Source: Pontibacter sp. E15-1 (GTDB lineage Bacteria > Bacteroidota > Bacteroidia > Cytophagales > Hymenobacteraceae). From it: a stretch of DNA of 64,000 nucleotides. The position numbers and the translations under genes are program-made. The first letter of the stretch is position 1. Each line of letters opens with the position of its first letter. Under the pieces are notes generated by a model. The model was not told the origin of the DNA. It saw nothing but the letters and a program-made list of their open reading frames with translations, and did not search any database. The stretch lies in NCBI RefSeq assembly GCF_022601975.1, contig NZ_JAKVIR010000014.1, positions 1 through 64,000 of the forward strand, given 5' to 3'. Below are positions 54,652-62,457 of the stretch, in pieces.

Positions 54652-55255
54652 ACAAGAAGCGAGCGTGGTAAGCAGAACTGCCTTGCCAGTTAGTGCGCTG
54701 TTTAAGTTTGTTTTCATATGCTGTTGCGAAGGGGAATCCGCAATCCGGTAACTCAACAGGCAGGCTATTTGCTACAGAACGGGTCTTTTTTAGTATAGCA
54801 TATATGCGTGCTCTTCTTGCTTCTATTTCTTAGCGCACAAGTGTGTGCATTTTTTCTATCGTAATGGCTACAGTCAGCGGATGAGGAACAAGGCATGTTC
54901 TGCCGGATATGCTATTGCTGCAAAATCCTTCCTGCCAGGGCCTCCACCTGCTTTCGGCAAATGCAAAAGCAATATTATAGAAAATGCATGTGCTTTGAAA
55001 GGTATTTTCAGGGCATACTGAAACATCGGCTTTTGCCCGGGAAATAGCGCCGAAATGTGGGGGAAATGCTTTTGGGGTTATTGAGAGTAGAATTTTTTTG
55101 TGAGGAATGCGCCGATTTGTAACATGGCGGAGAAATCGGGGCAGGAAAAAAAGCGGGAAAAGTGAAGTTTAATTCAGGGAAGTTCAGGACAGTGGAAGGG
55201 TGAAAAGCGCCTGAACCTCCCTGAAGGGTGATGAAGAGAGGCAAAACAAAGGGTG
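54652..55255. other. Gene-poor AT-rich spacer
   Basis: About 600 bases with no convincing open frame, RNA or repeat on either strand. The short frames present have neither start context nor protein-like composition. Confidence 0.4.
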
Positions 55256-55420
55256 CTAGATGCGCTCGGCCACGATCTCCACTTCGGGCAGCATGTTAGG
55301 GTATTGCTGATACTCGCGGATCTCGTTTCTCTCGGCGATCTCTTTCAGGTCGTCTGCTGATTTTTTAACGCTGGCTCCAAAGCCAAAGGCGAATGCGAAA
55401 AGGAGGATTATGATTTTCAT
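55256..55420 (-). CDS. 54-residue exported peptide ending in a TonB-box-like motif
   Basis: The frame reads MKIIILLFAFAFGFGASVKK then SADDLKEIAERNEIREYQQYPNMLPEVEIVAERI. The first 17 residues are a signal peptide or membrane anchor. The rest is an acidic helix plus the tail MLPEVEIVAERI. The PEVxIVAxR form resembles the LPEVVVTAxR words at the N-terminus of TonB-dependent receptors, and at the ends of small exported Bacteroidota peptides as I recall them. It stands alone in a gene-poor region with no strong promoter visible. Coding is plausible, not proven. Confidence 0.55.
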   Translation of the reverse strand: MKIIILLFAFAFGFGASVKKSADDLKEIAERNEIREYQQYPNMLPEVEIVAERI

Positions 55421-55510
55421 AGGAATAAAGTTATAAGTTGCTGTTTTATTTCTTGTTACACTTTAATAGATGACGGCCCGGGGGCAATAGTTGCTTGCCG
55501 TTGCTAATTT

Positions 55511-55822
55511 TTATTTTGAGTGAGGAAGGTGGCTTTGTCGAAGAGGTTTAAATGGCACCGCGTCCTGCGCCCAGGTATACCTCGCTCTGGCCGAATCATG
55601 GGTGGCTGCCTCTATCCTGCGGGAACTGAAAACGCCTGTGGCATAGCCGTAGAAGAGCAGGCTCAATAGCAGCCGTGGGGCATAGGCGGCTTTGACGCTG
55701 CCCCAATAGTGATAATAGACTTCGCTCATATCCAGCTGTATATCTGCTACAAAGCGGGCCAGATGCTCCTCCGGCAATCAACCCTGCAAATCATAGGGCA
55801 TCAGCATACCTTGTTTGCGCAT
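55511..55822 (-). pseudogene. IS1182-type transposase fragment with nonsense mutation
   Basis: On the minus strand from ATG 55822 the frame reads MRKQGMLMPYDLQG, a TGA stop, then LPEEHLARFVADIQLDMSEV and APRLLLSLLFYGYATGVFSSRRIEAATHDSA. This is the N-terminal DUF772-type domain of IS1182-like transposases, where a Trp (TGG) is expected at the stop. The similarity ends after about 75 residues and the rest of the transposase is absent. No terminal inverted repeats were identified. Confidence 0.7.
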
Positions 55823-56096
55823 CGCTCCCTAAAAGTGTTTCATCTAAGAAGGATAACTATTCCTTAGGGTTTTTAAACCCGACAGGCTCTTAGCTACAGA
55901 GGCTCCTTAATCTGATTGGATTGGAAGAAGATCATACCCGGCAGTGCCTATACAAAAGTCAGCGCCACTTTCGATTCGGTAGGGGACTTTCTTGCGGTGC
56001 AAAGTTTTGTGCTCGAAATCCTCAGGCCAAAGGTATAATCGCAGGAAAGGTTGAAATGGAGGTAGGCAGCCTTGTTTTCGGAAGGTGAAAAAAACA
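55823..56096. other. Intergenic remnant region, nothing supported
   Basis: The sequence between the transposase fragment and the tRNA terminator holds one minus-strand frame (55907-56110) without start context or recognisable composition. I see no gene here. Confidence 0.4.
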
Positions 56097-56134
56097 AAAA
56101 AGCCACGCACGATTCAACTCGCGAGTGGCTTTTT
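56097..56134 (-). terminator. tRNA-Asn terminator
   Basis: AAAAAGCCAC (56097-56106) pairs with GTGGCTTTTT (56125-56134). On the minus strand the stem ends in a T run directly after the tRNA 3' end. Confidence 0.85.
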
Positions 56135-56137
56135 CAG

Positions 56138-56211
56138 CTCCCCCTCCTGGGCTCGAACCAGGGACCCCATGATTAACAGTCATGTGCTCTAACCAACTGA
56201 GCTAAGGAGGA
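56138..56211 (-). tRNA. tRNA-Asn (anticodon GTT)
   Basis: On the minus strand the gene begins TCCTCCTTAGCTCAGTTGG. The acceptor stem TCCTCCT pairs with AGGGGGA, including one G-U pair. The D-loop has AGTTGGTTAGA, the anticodon loop CTGTTAA places GTT at positions 34-36, and the T arm is CCTGG-TTCGAGC-CCAGG. The discriminator base is G and CCA is not encoded. All arms are normal. Confidence 0.97.
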
Positions 56212-56343
56212 ATCTTATGTTGTGCTCAGCGGCTTTCCCGCTGATTGATGGTGCAATATTACGGCTGTTTTGATTCTCACGCAAGTGCCCGCTGAAAAAA
56301 CTTTGTGATTCGACTGCAAATTGCTGAAAATCAATTTGAAAAA

Positions 56344-56769
56344 TTAATTCGAGACAGAAAGCACAGAGCCCGACAAAGTTGTCTGGTACTGCTTGAGGCC
56401 ATATATGGCTGGCCCGCCCGTCACCTGGCCCTGCAGATTGAACTGCGAGCCGCAGCAGTCGTCCACCAGGAAGAGGTTAGACGAGTCCATTTGCACGAGG
56501 GCGCAGGGAGCCGTGGGGTCGTAGGGGCAGGCACGCTCAAAGGCGTAGTACTGGCCGGCGTTCTGGCGCACCACCACGATGCCCTTGTACCCGCCGGAGA
56601 TATAGGCATAGCCCCCGTCTTGGCGCAGGTTGGGGTATAGCTGGCTGTTTACGTTCAGCTGCGCGCTCACCACCACATCGGGTATATGCGGACTGGCGTT
56701 GTTGCCGTTTTGGCAAGCGCTGGCAAGCAGCAACAGGAGCAGCGGGAAAAAGGCCAGCAGCCTACGCAT
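56344..56769 (-). CDS. Rieske-fold lipoprotein lacking most cluster ligands
   Basis: With the start at 56769 (MRRLLAFFPLLLLLLASACQ) the protein has 141 residues, with lipobox Cys19. GYKGIVVVRQNAGQYYAFERACPYDP and LVDDCCGSQFNLQGQVTGGPA follow the Rieske 2Fe-2S fold. However, the C-x-H box reads C81-P-Y83, and the C-P-C-H box reads D103-D-C-C106, so three of four iron ligands are changed. It overlaps the preceding dehydrogenase by 8 bases, so the two are co-translated. It is probably a periplasmic lipoprotein that keeps the fold but not the cluster. The longer frame to 56910 lacks a signal. Confidence 0.75.
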   Translation of the reverse strand: MRRLLAFFPLLLLLLASACQNGNNASPHIPDVVVSAQLNVNSQLYPNLRQDGGYAYISGGYKGIVVVRQNAGQYYAFERACPYDPTAPCALVQMDSSNLFLVDDCCGSQFNLQGQVTGGPAIYGLKQYQTTLSGSVLSVSN

Positions 56770-57619
56770 AGGTATAAAAGCCTTTGCCCGACTTGCGGCC
56801 GTGGTGCCCGGCATCCACCTTTTGCTGCTGGATGCGGTTTGGCCTGAACTTGGGATCATACTGGAACGCCTCATACATGGAAGTGGTAACTGCATAATTG
56901 GTATCAACACCGATCAGGTCCATGAGTTCAAACGGGCCCATTTTAAAGCCGCTGGCCTGCATCAGCTTGTCGATCGTCTCGACATCAGCCACGCCTTCCT
57001 CCAGCAGCTTTAGCGCCTCTACGTAAAAGTGGCGCGCCACACGGTTCACGATAAAGCCGGGCGAGTCCTTGGCCATCACCGCCGTCTTGCCCAGTTTCTC
57101 TGCCAAAGCTTTTATCGTATGGGCCACTTCCGGTGCAGTAGCGGCGCCCGAGATCACCTCGACCAATTTCATGATATGCGCCGGGTTAAAGAAGTGCATG
57201 CCTACCACGCGCTCCGGGTGTGGCACCTTTGCGGCAATCTGCGTGATCGGGATAGAGGAGGTGTTAGAGGCGAGAATGGTGTCAGGAGTATTGATGCTGG
57301 CCAGCTCCTGGAAAATGCTCTGCTTCACCTCCAGGCGCTCCACCACGGCTTCCACAATGACATGACAACTCAGCTGCAGCGTGTCGGCGGTATAGGCCAG
57401 GTTGGCGAGGGCCGCGTCTCTCTCTGCCTCGGTTAGCTTGCCCCGCGCGATGCCTTTGTTCAGGTTGTCGAGGGTGGTTTTCTCTGCCTTTTCCAGCACC
57501 TGCGCATTAATGTCGAACAGGATGGTTTTATACCCTGCCTGCGCACAAATCTGAGCAATGCCCTGGCCCATAGTGCCTGCCCCAATTACGCCAATGGTGG
57601 TGATGTCCTCCAATCTCAT
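56762..57619 (-). CDS. 3-hydroxybutyryl-CoA / 3-hydroxyacyl-CoA dehydrogenase
   Basis: A 285-residue single-domain HBD-type enzyme that oxidises L-3-hydroxyacyl-CoA with NAD. TIGVIGAGTMGQGIAQICAQAGY (about 7-29) is the NAD-binding loop. SNTSSIPITQIA and HPERVVGMHFFNPAHIMKLVEVI (about 115-160) hold the catalytic His-Glu region. FIVNRVARHFYVEAL and GPFELMDLIGVDTNY belong to the C-terminal dimer domain. It may act in beta-oxidation, butyrate-type or phenylacetate catabolism (PaaH-like). It is the upstream gene of the Rieske-like lipoprotein. Confidence 0.94.
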   Translation of the reverse strand: MRLEDITTIGVIGAGTMGQGIAQICAQAGYKTILFDINAQVLEKAEKTTLDNLNKGIARGKLTEAERDAALANLAYTADTLQLSCHVIVEAVVERLEVKQSIFQELASINTPDTILASNTSSIPITQIAAKVPHPERVVGMHFFNPAHIMKLVEVISGAATAPEVAHTIKALAEKLGKTAVMAKDSPGFIVNRVARHFYVEALKLLEEGVADVETIDKLMQASGFKMGPFELMDLIGVDTNYAVTTSMYEAFQYDPKFRPNRIQQQKVDAGHHGRKSGKGFYTYA

Positions 57620-57836
57620 ACGCTAGATGGTTTAATTGTTAGTTGTTGGTTGTTAATTGTTGGGTGGTTGGATGGTTAAATTATTGTACATGTTGGTCTA
57701 GCTAGAAGCACTTCTAATTTTGGCTGCGTTCCCTTTCTCTTCTACCAGGATCCTTACAGGATGACAAACGGAAGAAAGCGCTACTTTGCTGCTGCTATTG
57801 GCGAAGCCAACAATTTAACAATCCAACAATCAACAA

Positions 57837-58862
57837 TTAAATTACCCCCTCGAACTGGCGCAGGAAGCGCACATCGTTTTCGGTGAAGAGGCGCAGGTCC
57901 TTGATCTGGTACCGCAGCATTGTGATGCGCTCAATGCCCATCCCGAAGGCGAAGCCAGAGTATACCTCCGGGTCGATGCCGGAGCTTTGCAGCACGGCAG
58001 GGTCTACCATACCCGAGCCGCCGATCTCTACCCAACCGGTGCCCTTGCAGATGTTGCAGCCCTCGCCCTTGCAAATAAAGCAGGTGATGTCGATCTCGGC
58101 GCTTGGCTCCGTGAACGGGAAGAACGACGGGCGGAAACGGATCTGCGTGTCCTGCCCGAACATCTCCTTGGCAAAGTAATAGAGTGTCTCCTTCAGGTCC
58201 TTGAAACTCACCCCTTTGTTTACGTAGAGGCCCTCCACCTGGTGGAATACCATGTGCGCCCGCGCCGAAATGGCCTCGTTGCGGTATACGCGGCCCGGCA
58301 TGATGCTGCGGAGCGGCGGCTGGTTGTTCTCCATCAGGCGCACCTGCACCGTGGAGGTATGGGTGCGCAGCAGTTTCTCCTTGTCTTCGCTCAGGAAGAA
58401 GGTGTCCTGCATCTCACGGGCCGGGTGGTTCTCCGGGAAGTTCAGGGCCGAGAAGTTGTGCCAGTCGTCCTCCATCTCGGGGCCTTCCGACACGTTGAAG
58501 CCGATGCGCTCAAAGATGCGCACAATCTCCTGGCGCACCAGCGAAAGCGGGTGGCGCGTGCCTAGCGTGTTGGGCACCGTGGGCAGGCTGAAGTCGAAGC
58601 CCGAGTCGGCAGACGAGGCGGTGGCGTTGGCAAGCTGCTCCTGTGCCTGGTCGAAGCGCTCCTGGGCGCGGTTCTTCAGCGTGTTCAGGAGCTGACCTAC
58701 CTCGCGGCGCTGCTCCGGCGCTACCTCTTTCAGGTTGTTAAACAAATCGGCAATGCGGCCCTTGCGGCCTATATAGGCAATACGGAATTGCTCCAGTTCG
58801 GCAGCGTCGGCAAGCGCCGCCGCCTCTATCTCTTGTGCTACTTTTTGTATGTTCTCCACCAT
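57837..58862 (-). CDS. pheS: Phenylalanyl-tRNA synthetase alpha subunit
   Basis: Starting at 58862 (MVENIQKVAQEIEAAAL) the protein has 341 residues, normal for PheS. An N-terminal coiled coil that contacts tRNA (about 5-85) precedes the class II catalytic core with motif 2 (HTSTVQVRLMENNQPPLRSIMPGRVYRNEAISARAHMVFHQVEGLYV) and motif 3 (GFAFGMGIERITMLRYQI). FRPSFFPFTEPSAEIDI is also diagnostic. The frame is open to 59018, but a TATCTTTG promoter box at 58869-58876 rules out the longer start. pheT is not adjacent. Confidence 0.97.
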   Translation of the reverse strand: MVENIQKVAQEIEAAALADAAELEQFRIAYIGRKGRIADLFNNLKEVAPEQRREVGQLLNTLKNRAQERFDQAQEQLANATASSADSGFDFSLPTVPNTLGTRHPLSLVRQEIVRIFERIGFNVSEGPEMEDDWHNFSALNFPENHPAREMQDTFFLSEDKEKLLRTHTSTVQVRLMENNQPPLRSIMPGRVYRNEAISARAHMVFHQVEGLYVNKGVSFKDLKETLYYFAKEMFGQDTQIRFRPSFFPFTEPSAEIDITCFICKGEGCNICKGTGWVEIGGSGMVDPAVLQSSGIDPEVYSGFAFGMGIERITMLRYQIKDLRLFTENDVRFLRQFEGVI

Positions 58863-58868
58863 AGTATG

Positions 58869-58876
58869 CAAAGATA
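58869..58876 (-). promoter_or_regulatory. -7 box six bases before the pheS ATG (leaderless candidate)
   Basis: TATCTTTG on the minus strand is followed by CATACT and then ATG at 58862. Transcription would start at or next to the ATG. It also excludes the longer open frame as a start. Confidence 0.55.
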
Positions 58877-58970
58877 ATAATTTGCCTTGTTCTGACCTAT
58901 TCAGGTAATCCAGAGTTGGTATGGAAAGAGGAGGGTGGGGATAAGCGCATTTAACCGGGGTTTTGCAGGG

Positions 58971-59130
58971 GCAGGTCGCGACCTGTCCACGATAGGCTGA
59001 TCCATGAAACGCAGGCAAAGCAGAAACAAAAGCCCGACCTATCGCTCTTCAAATCTTGTGCATTCTGATTTTGGTAGACCTGTTTGGGTGCGATTGCCGG
59101 TGCACGATTCGGACAGGTCGCGACCTGTCC
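58971..59130. repeat. Two copies of the palindrome GGACAGGTCGCGACCTGTCC
   Basis: A perfect 20-bp palindrome at 59111-59130 and a nearly full copy at 58971-58988 (gcaggtcgcgacctgtcc) lie 140 bases apart in the gap between pheS and the LiaF-like gene. Each is followed by a stretch beginning ac or ctacg. The rest of the 58863-59308 gap holds no supported gene. Confidence 0.8.
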
Positions 59131-59308
59131 CTACGAATAGAACGCTGATGCTGTGCCGCATCGGTAAATTGCAGAACGCGGCTATCCTTTGTAGCTTACC
59201 GACGCAAACCCGCAGCTTACCGACTTCTCTGCTGCGCCTGCCTATTGCCTCTGGCCCTGTGGGCTTGCGTTGAGTACCTTTATCTCAGAAACTTAAAGAA
59301 AAGGAACA

Positions 59309-60142
59309 ATGGATAACAGAAATCAAACTCCGGACAATAACTATGGCGGCAACGGGCAAAACCCGCAGCGCGGCATGGGTGGCAAAGTAATGGCAGGCCT
59401 GCTGCTCGTAACCGTCGGCATGATTATACTTGCCTCCAGGCTCCACATTTTCTTCTTCCCCTACTGGATCTTCTCCTGGCCCATGATCCTGATCGTGATT
59501 GGCCTCTTCATCGGTTTCCGGCACAACTTCCGCAAGTCTGGGTGGCTCGTGCTGGTGCTAATCGGGAGCCTTTTTCTGGCCAACGACCTGATCACCGGCC
59601 TCGACATGCACGTGTTCTTCTGGCCTGTCCTGCTGATCGGTATCGGGTTGTGGGTGATGCTGAAGCCCAGAAACCGGTATGAAGAATTCAACCAAAACAG
59701 GGGACCCCGCACTCCCGGGCCGGGTATGGCAGGCGCCTACGACCAGAGCTCTGGCGCATCTAACCCGGAGGGGTATGCCTCAGACAGCCACTACGATACG
59801 GCAGAGGTAGTAGACTCGGCGGCCATACTGGGTGGTGTAAAAAAAAACATCATCTCTAAAAACTTCAGGGGAGGCGAAGTGGTGAGTGTGTTTGGGGGCA
59901 CCGAGCTGAACCTGAGCCAGGCCGACCTGCAGTCGCCGGCTGTGCTGGAGGCCACGCAGATATTCGGCGGCACCTCCCTGATCGTGCCGGCAAACTGGCA
60001 GGTAAAGTCTGAGGTGGTGGCCATACTGGGCGGTGTGGACGATAAACGGCCACTCATGCAAAGCAGCAGCTACGATCCCAACAAAGTCCTCATCCTGAAA
60101 GGTGTCGCGCTGTTTGGCGGGCTCACCATCAAGAGTTATTAA
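59309..60142 (+). CDS. LiaF-like membrane protein with C-terminal toastrack domain
   Basis: A 277-residue protein. Four short membrane segments lie at about 28-125 (MAGLLLVTVGMIILA, FSWPMILIVIGLFIG, SGWLVLVLIGSLFLAND, VFFWPVLLIGIGLWVM). A linker precedes a beta-helix-like C-terminal domain with repeated G-G motifs (AAILGGVKKNIISKNFRGGEVVSVFGGTELNLSQA, EATQIFGGTSLIVPANWQVKSEVVAILGGVDD). This layout matches LiaF/cell-wall-stress (DUF2154, DUF5668-like) proteins that inhibit or sense for two-component systems. A LytS-type kinase and LytTR regulator follow on the same strand, so a linked envelope-stress role is inferred. Confidence 0.82.
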   Translation: MDNRNQTPDNNYGGNGQNPQRGMGGKVMAGLLLVTVGMIILASRLHIFFFPYWIFSWPMILIVIGLFIGFRHNFRKSGWLVLVLIGSLFLANDLITGLDMHVFFWPVLLIGIGLWVMLKPRNRYEEFNQNRGPRTPGPGMAGAYDQSSGASNPEGYASDSHYDTAEVVDSAAILGGVKKNIISKNFRGGEVVSVFGGTELNLSQADLQSPAVLEATQIFGGTSLIVPANWQVKSEVVAILGGVDDKRPLMQSSSYDPNKVLILKGVALFGGLTIKSY

Positions 60143-60422
60143 ATTGCTATGTGTTTACCGTTGATTGTCAGTTGCTATAGGACTACCCGTTTAACAGCTG
60201 TTCGCAGGCTATAGCAGCCCTAAAAAGAATCAAACCGATTGCGATATAAAGTAGCTGGAGGAAACTATCACCCTGGTGCATCCACCCCTGCCCCTCCCAG
60301 AAGGTGAAATTCTGGATACTTAAACGCTCGCTCCTCTGCTGGGATGGAGGGTATAAATGAAACGGTCAATCGCAACTTGAGCCAACCAACAATTAACAAC
60401 CACCAATTAACATTCATACCCC

Positions 60423-61451
60423 ATGTCTACGGTTCGTGTCATACTGGTTTACCTGGCTTGGGCGCTGCTGTGGGCGGGTGTGCAAACCGCCTTGCTCTGG
60501 TATGGCGGTTTACCCCCGGAACTTGCCGCCGTTGATGCGCTCCTGACCAATCTGCTGCTGGTGAGCGGCAGCTATGCCATGGGGATGGGCTTGCGGTATT
60601 ACCAGCCAAGTATAAAAGAGGCCGCTTACCTGCTGATCTGGAGCCTGGGGCTGGCGGTGCTCAGCACGATGGCCTTTTACTGGATATCGACGTGGGTGTT
60701 TCAGGGAGACACGGTATACCTGGCGTTTATCGAGGCTACCCTGGCCGTGCGCTTTGTGTTTACCTGGCTAATGGTGTTGCTGCTGGTGCTGCTGAGCTGG
60801 TTTTGGTTCTATACCCTGGAGCGCCACCAGGACGAGCACCGCCGCGCTGCCGCCGAGAAGCTGGCCCGTGAGGCTGAGTTGCACAGTTTGCGCCAGCAGC
60901 TGCAGCCCCACTTCCTCTTTAACAGCCTCAACTCGATTAGCGCCCTGTTGGGGGCCAAGCCGGAGCAGGCCCGCAAAATGATACAGCAACTCTCCGACTT
61001 TCTGCGCGGCACCCTGCGCAAGGACGACCAGCAGCAGGTGAGCCTGGCCGACGAGCTGAAGCAGCTGCAGCTATACCTCGATATCGAGAAAGTGCGCTTC
61101 GGAGACCGCCTGCAAACGGCCATCGAGGTGCAGGACGAGGCGCTGCCGCTCCTACTCCCGGCCCTGCTGCTGCAGCCCGTGGTGGAAAACGCCATTAAGT
61201 TCGGCCTCTACGACACCCTCGGCGACACCGTGATCAGCATCAGGGCCACTGGCCACAGCCGCCAGCTGCAGCTGCAGGTGCAGAATCCCTTCGACCCCGA
61301 GACGGCGCAGCCACAGCACGGCACCGGCTTTGGGCTCAGCTCGGTGCAGCGCCGTTTATACCTGCTCTATGCCCGGCAAGACCTCTTGCAGACCCGCCAA
61401 CACGAAAATCAGTTTATCACCACCATCAAAATCCCGCAACGCCATGATTAA
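60423..61451 (+). CDS. LytS-family sensor histidine kinase
   Basis: A 342-residue kinase with four membrane spans (about 5-25, 40-60, 68-90 and 110-130) and little extracellular loop. A coiled coil follows (RHQDEHRRAAAEKLAREAELHSLRQQL), then the His_kinase domain with phosphorylation site QLQPHFLFNSLNS (His163) and an HATPase core with VVENAIKFGLYDT and a GTGFGLSSVQRRLYLLYA G-box. The lack of a large sensor loop suggests sensing in the membrane or through the LiaF-like neighbour. Its stop overlaps the regulator start by 8 bases. Confidence 0.94.
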   Translation: MSTVRVILVYLAWALLWAGVQTALLWYGGLPPELAAVDALLTNLLLVSGSYAMGMGLRYYQPSIKEAAYLLIWSLGLAVLSTMAFYWISTWVFQGDTVYLAFIEATLAVRFVFTWLMVLLLVLLSWFWFYTLERHQDEHRRAAAEKLAREAELHSLRQQLQPHFLFNSLNSISALLGAKPEQARKMIQQLSDFLRGTLRKDDQQQVSLADELKQLQLYLDIEKVRFGDRLQTAIEVQDEALPLLLPALLLQPVVENAIKFGLYDTLGDTVISIRATGHSRQLQLQVQNPFDPETAQPQHGTGFGLSSVQRRLYLLYARQDLLQTRQHENQFITTIKIPQRHD

Positions 61452-62187
61452 GTGTTTGATAATCGACGACGAGCCCCTGGCCCGCAGCCTGGTAGCCGAG
61501 TACCTGCAGCGCCACCCGGCCATACAGGTGGTGCAGGAGTGCGGCAACGGCTTCGAGGGTCTGAAAGCCATCCAGGAGCATCAGCCCGACCTGATTTTCC
61601 TGGATATCCAGATGCCCAAAATCAACGGGTTCGAGATGCTGGAGCTGGTGGAGCAGCCGCCCGGCGTGATCTTCACCACCGCCTTCGATGCCTATGCCCT
61701 GAAAGCCTTTGAGGCCAACGCCGTGGATTACCTGCTCAAGCCCTTCAGCCAGGAGCGCTTTGACGCGGCCGTGCACAAGTGGCTGGACAAGCGGCATGCG
61801 AACACCGCTGACAACACGCCTGCGAACCTGGGCGAGGTGCCCGCCAAGCAGCCCGAGGAGCAGCTGCGCATTGTGGTGCGGGCCGCCAACGACATCCGGA
61901 TCATACCGGTAAAAGACGTGCTGTACCTGGAGGCCTACGACGACTACGTTAAAGTGCATACCCCCGAGGGCCTCTTCCTGAAGAAGAAAACCATGCGCTA
62001 CTACGAGCGCACCCTCGACCCCAACCAGTTCGTGCGGGTGCACCGCTCCTTTATCATACCCCTCACCCAGCTCACCCGCATCGAGCCCTCAGAAAAAGAC
62101 TGCCACGTGGCCTTACTGAAGAGCGGGGTGCGCGTGCCCCTGAGCCGGAGCGGCTACAGCAGGCTGCGCGAAGTGCTGGGTATCTGA
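61444..62187 (+). CDS. LytTR-family response regulator
   Basis: A 247-residue regulator starting MIKCLIIDDEPLARSLVAEY. The receiver domain (1-120) has the acidic pair DDE at 8-10, phospho-acceptor Asp54 in LIFLDIQMP, Thr in FTTAFDAYA and Lys in LLKPFS. A linker leads to the LytTR DNA-binding domain (about 143-245) with DVLYLEAYDDYVKVHT and QFVRVHRSFIIPL. It pairs with the upstream kinase. The usual targets of LytTR regulators are 9-12 bp direct repeats, which were not searched for here. Confidence 0.95.
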   Translation: MIKCLIIDDEPLARSLVAEYLQRHPAIQVVQECGNGFEGLKAIQEHQPDLIFLDIQMPKINGFEMLELVEQPPGVIFTTAFDAYALKAFEANAVDYLLKPFSQERFDAAVHKWLDKRHANTADNTPANLGEVPAKQPEEQLRIVVRAANDIRIIPVKDVLYLEAYDDYVKVHTPEGLFLKKKTMRYYERTLDPNQFVRVHRSFIIPLTQLTRIEPSEKDCHVALLKSGVRVPLSRSGYSRLREVLGI

Positions 62188-62420
62188 TAAATTTTTTCAA
62201 TATAAATCTGCCGCCCCGCCTGCGTGCCACCCGCGCAGCTGCTGCTATCCTTTGCCGGATTACAAACGGGTATTCATCAGAACAATAGGTCAGTTAATCG
62301 ATTTTTTTGCGCCACGCTGCCAAAGGCCTAGGGTATGATTGGTGTTGTAAGTGCTTGTATTTTAGGCAGAAATAAACATTTACAGGCGTGCTGTGTTGAT
62401 GGAGAAACTATTATGGAAAC

Positions 62421-62451
62421 TTTTGAAATGAAAAATGTTTCCATAGTTTTG
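62421..62451 (+). promoter_or_regulatory. Strong promoter placing the TetR start at 62458 (leaderless candidate)
   Basis: TTTTG at 62421-62425 and TAGTTTTG at 62444-62451 are 18 bases apart, a full Bacteroidota promoter. Only CCCCAG separates the box from the ATG at 62458, so the mRNA would start at the codon. Confidence 0.7.
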
Positions 62452-62457
62452 CCCCAG

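Noticed and set aside
55907..56110. 67-codon minus-strand frame next to tRNA-Asn
   Set aside because: It begins inside the tRNA terminator hairpin and shows no recognisable composition or start context.
57620..57836. TTAATTGTTAGTTGTTGGTTG-type repeats between pheS and the dehydrogenase as a binding-site array
   Set aside because: The same loose AT-rich words occur near 47345 and 60380 without constant spacing. They look like spacer low complexity, not operators.
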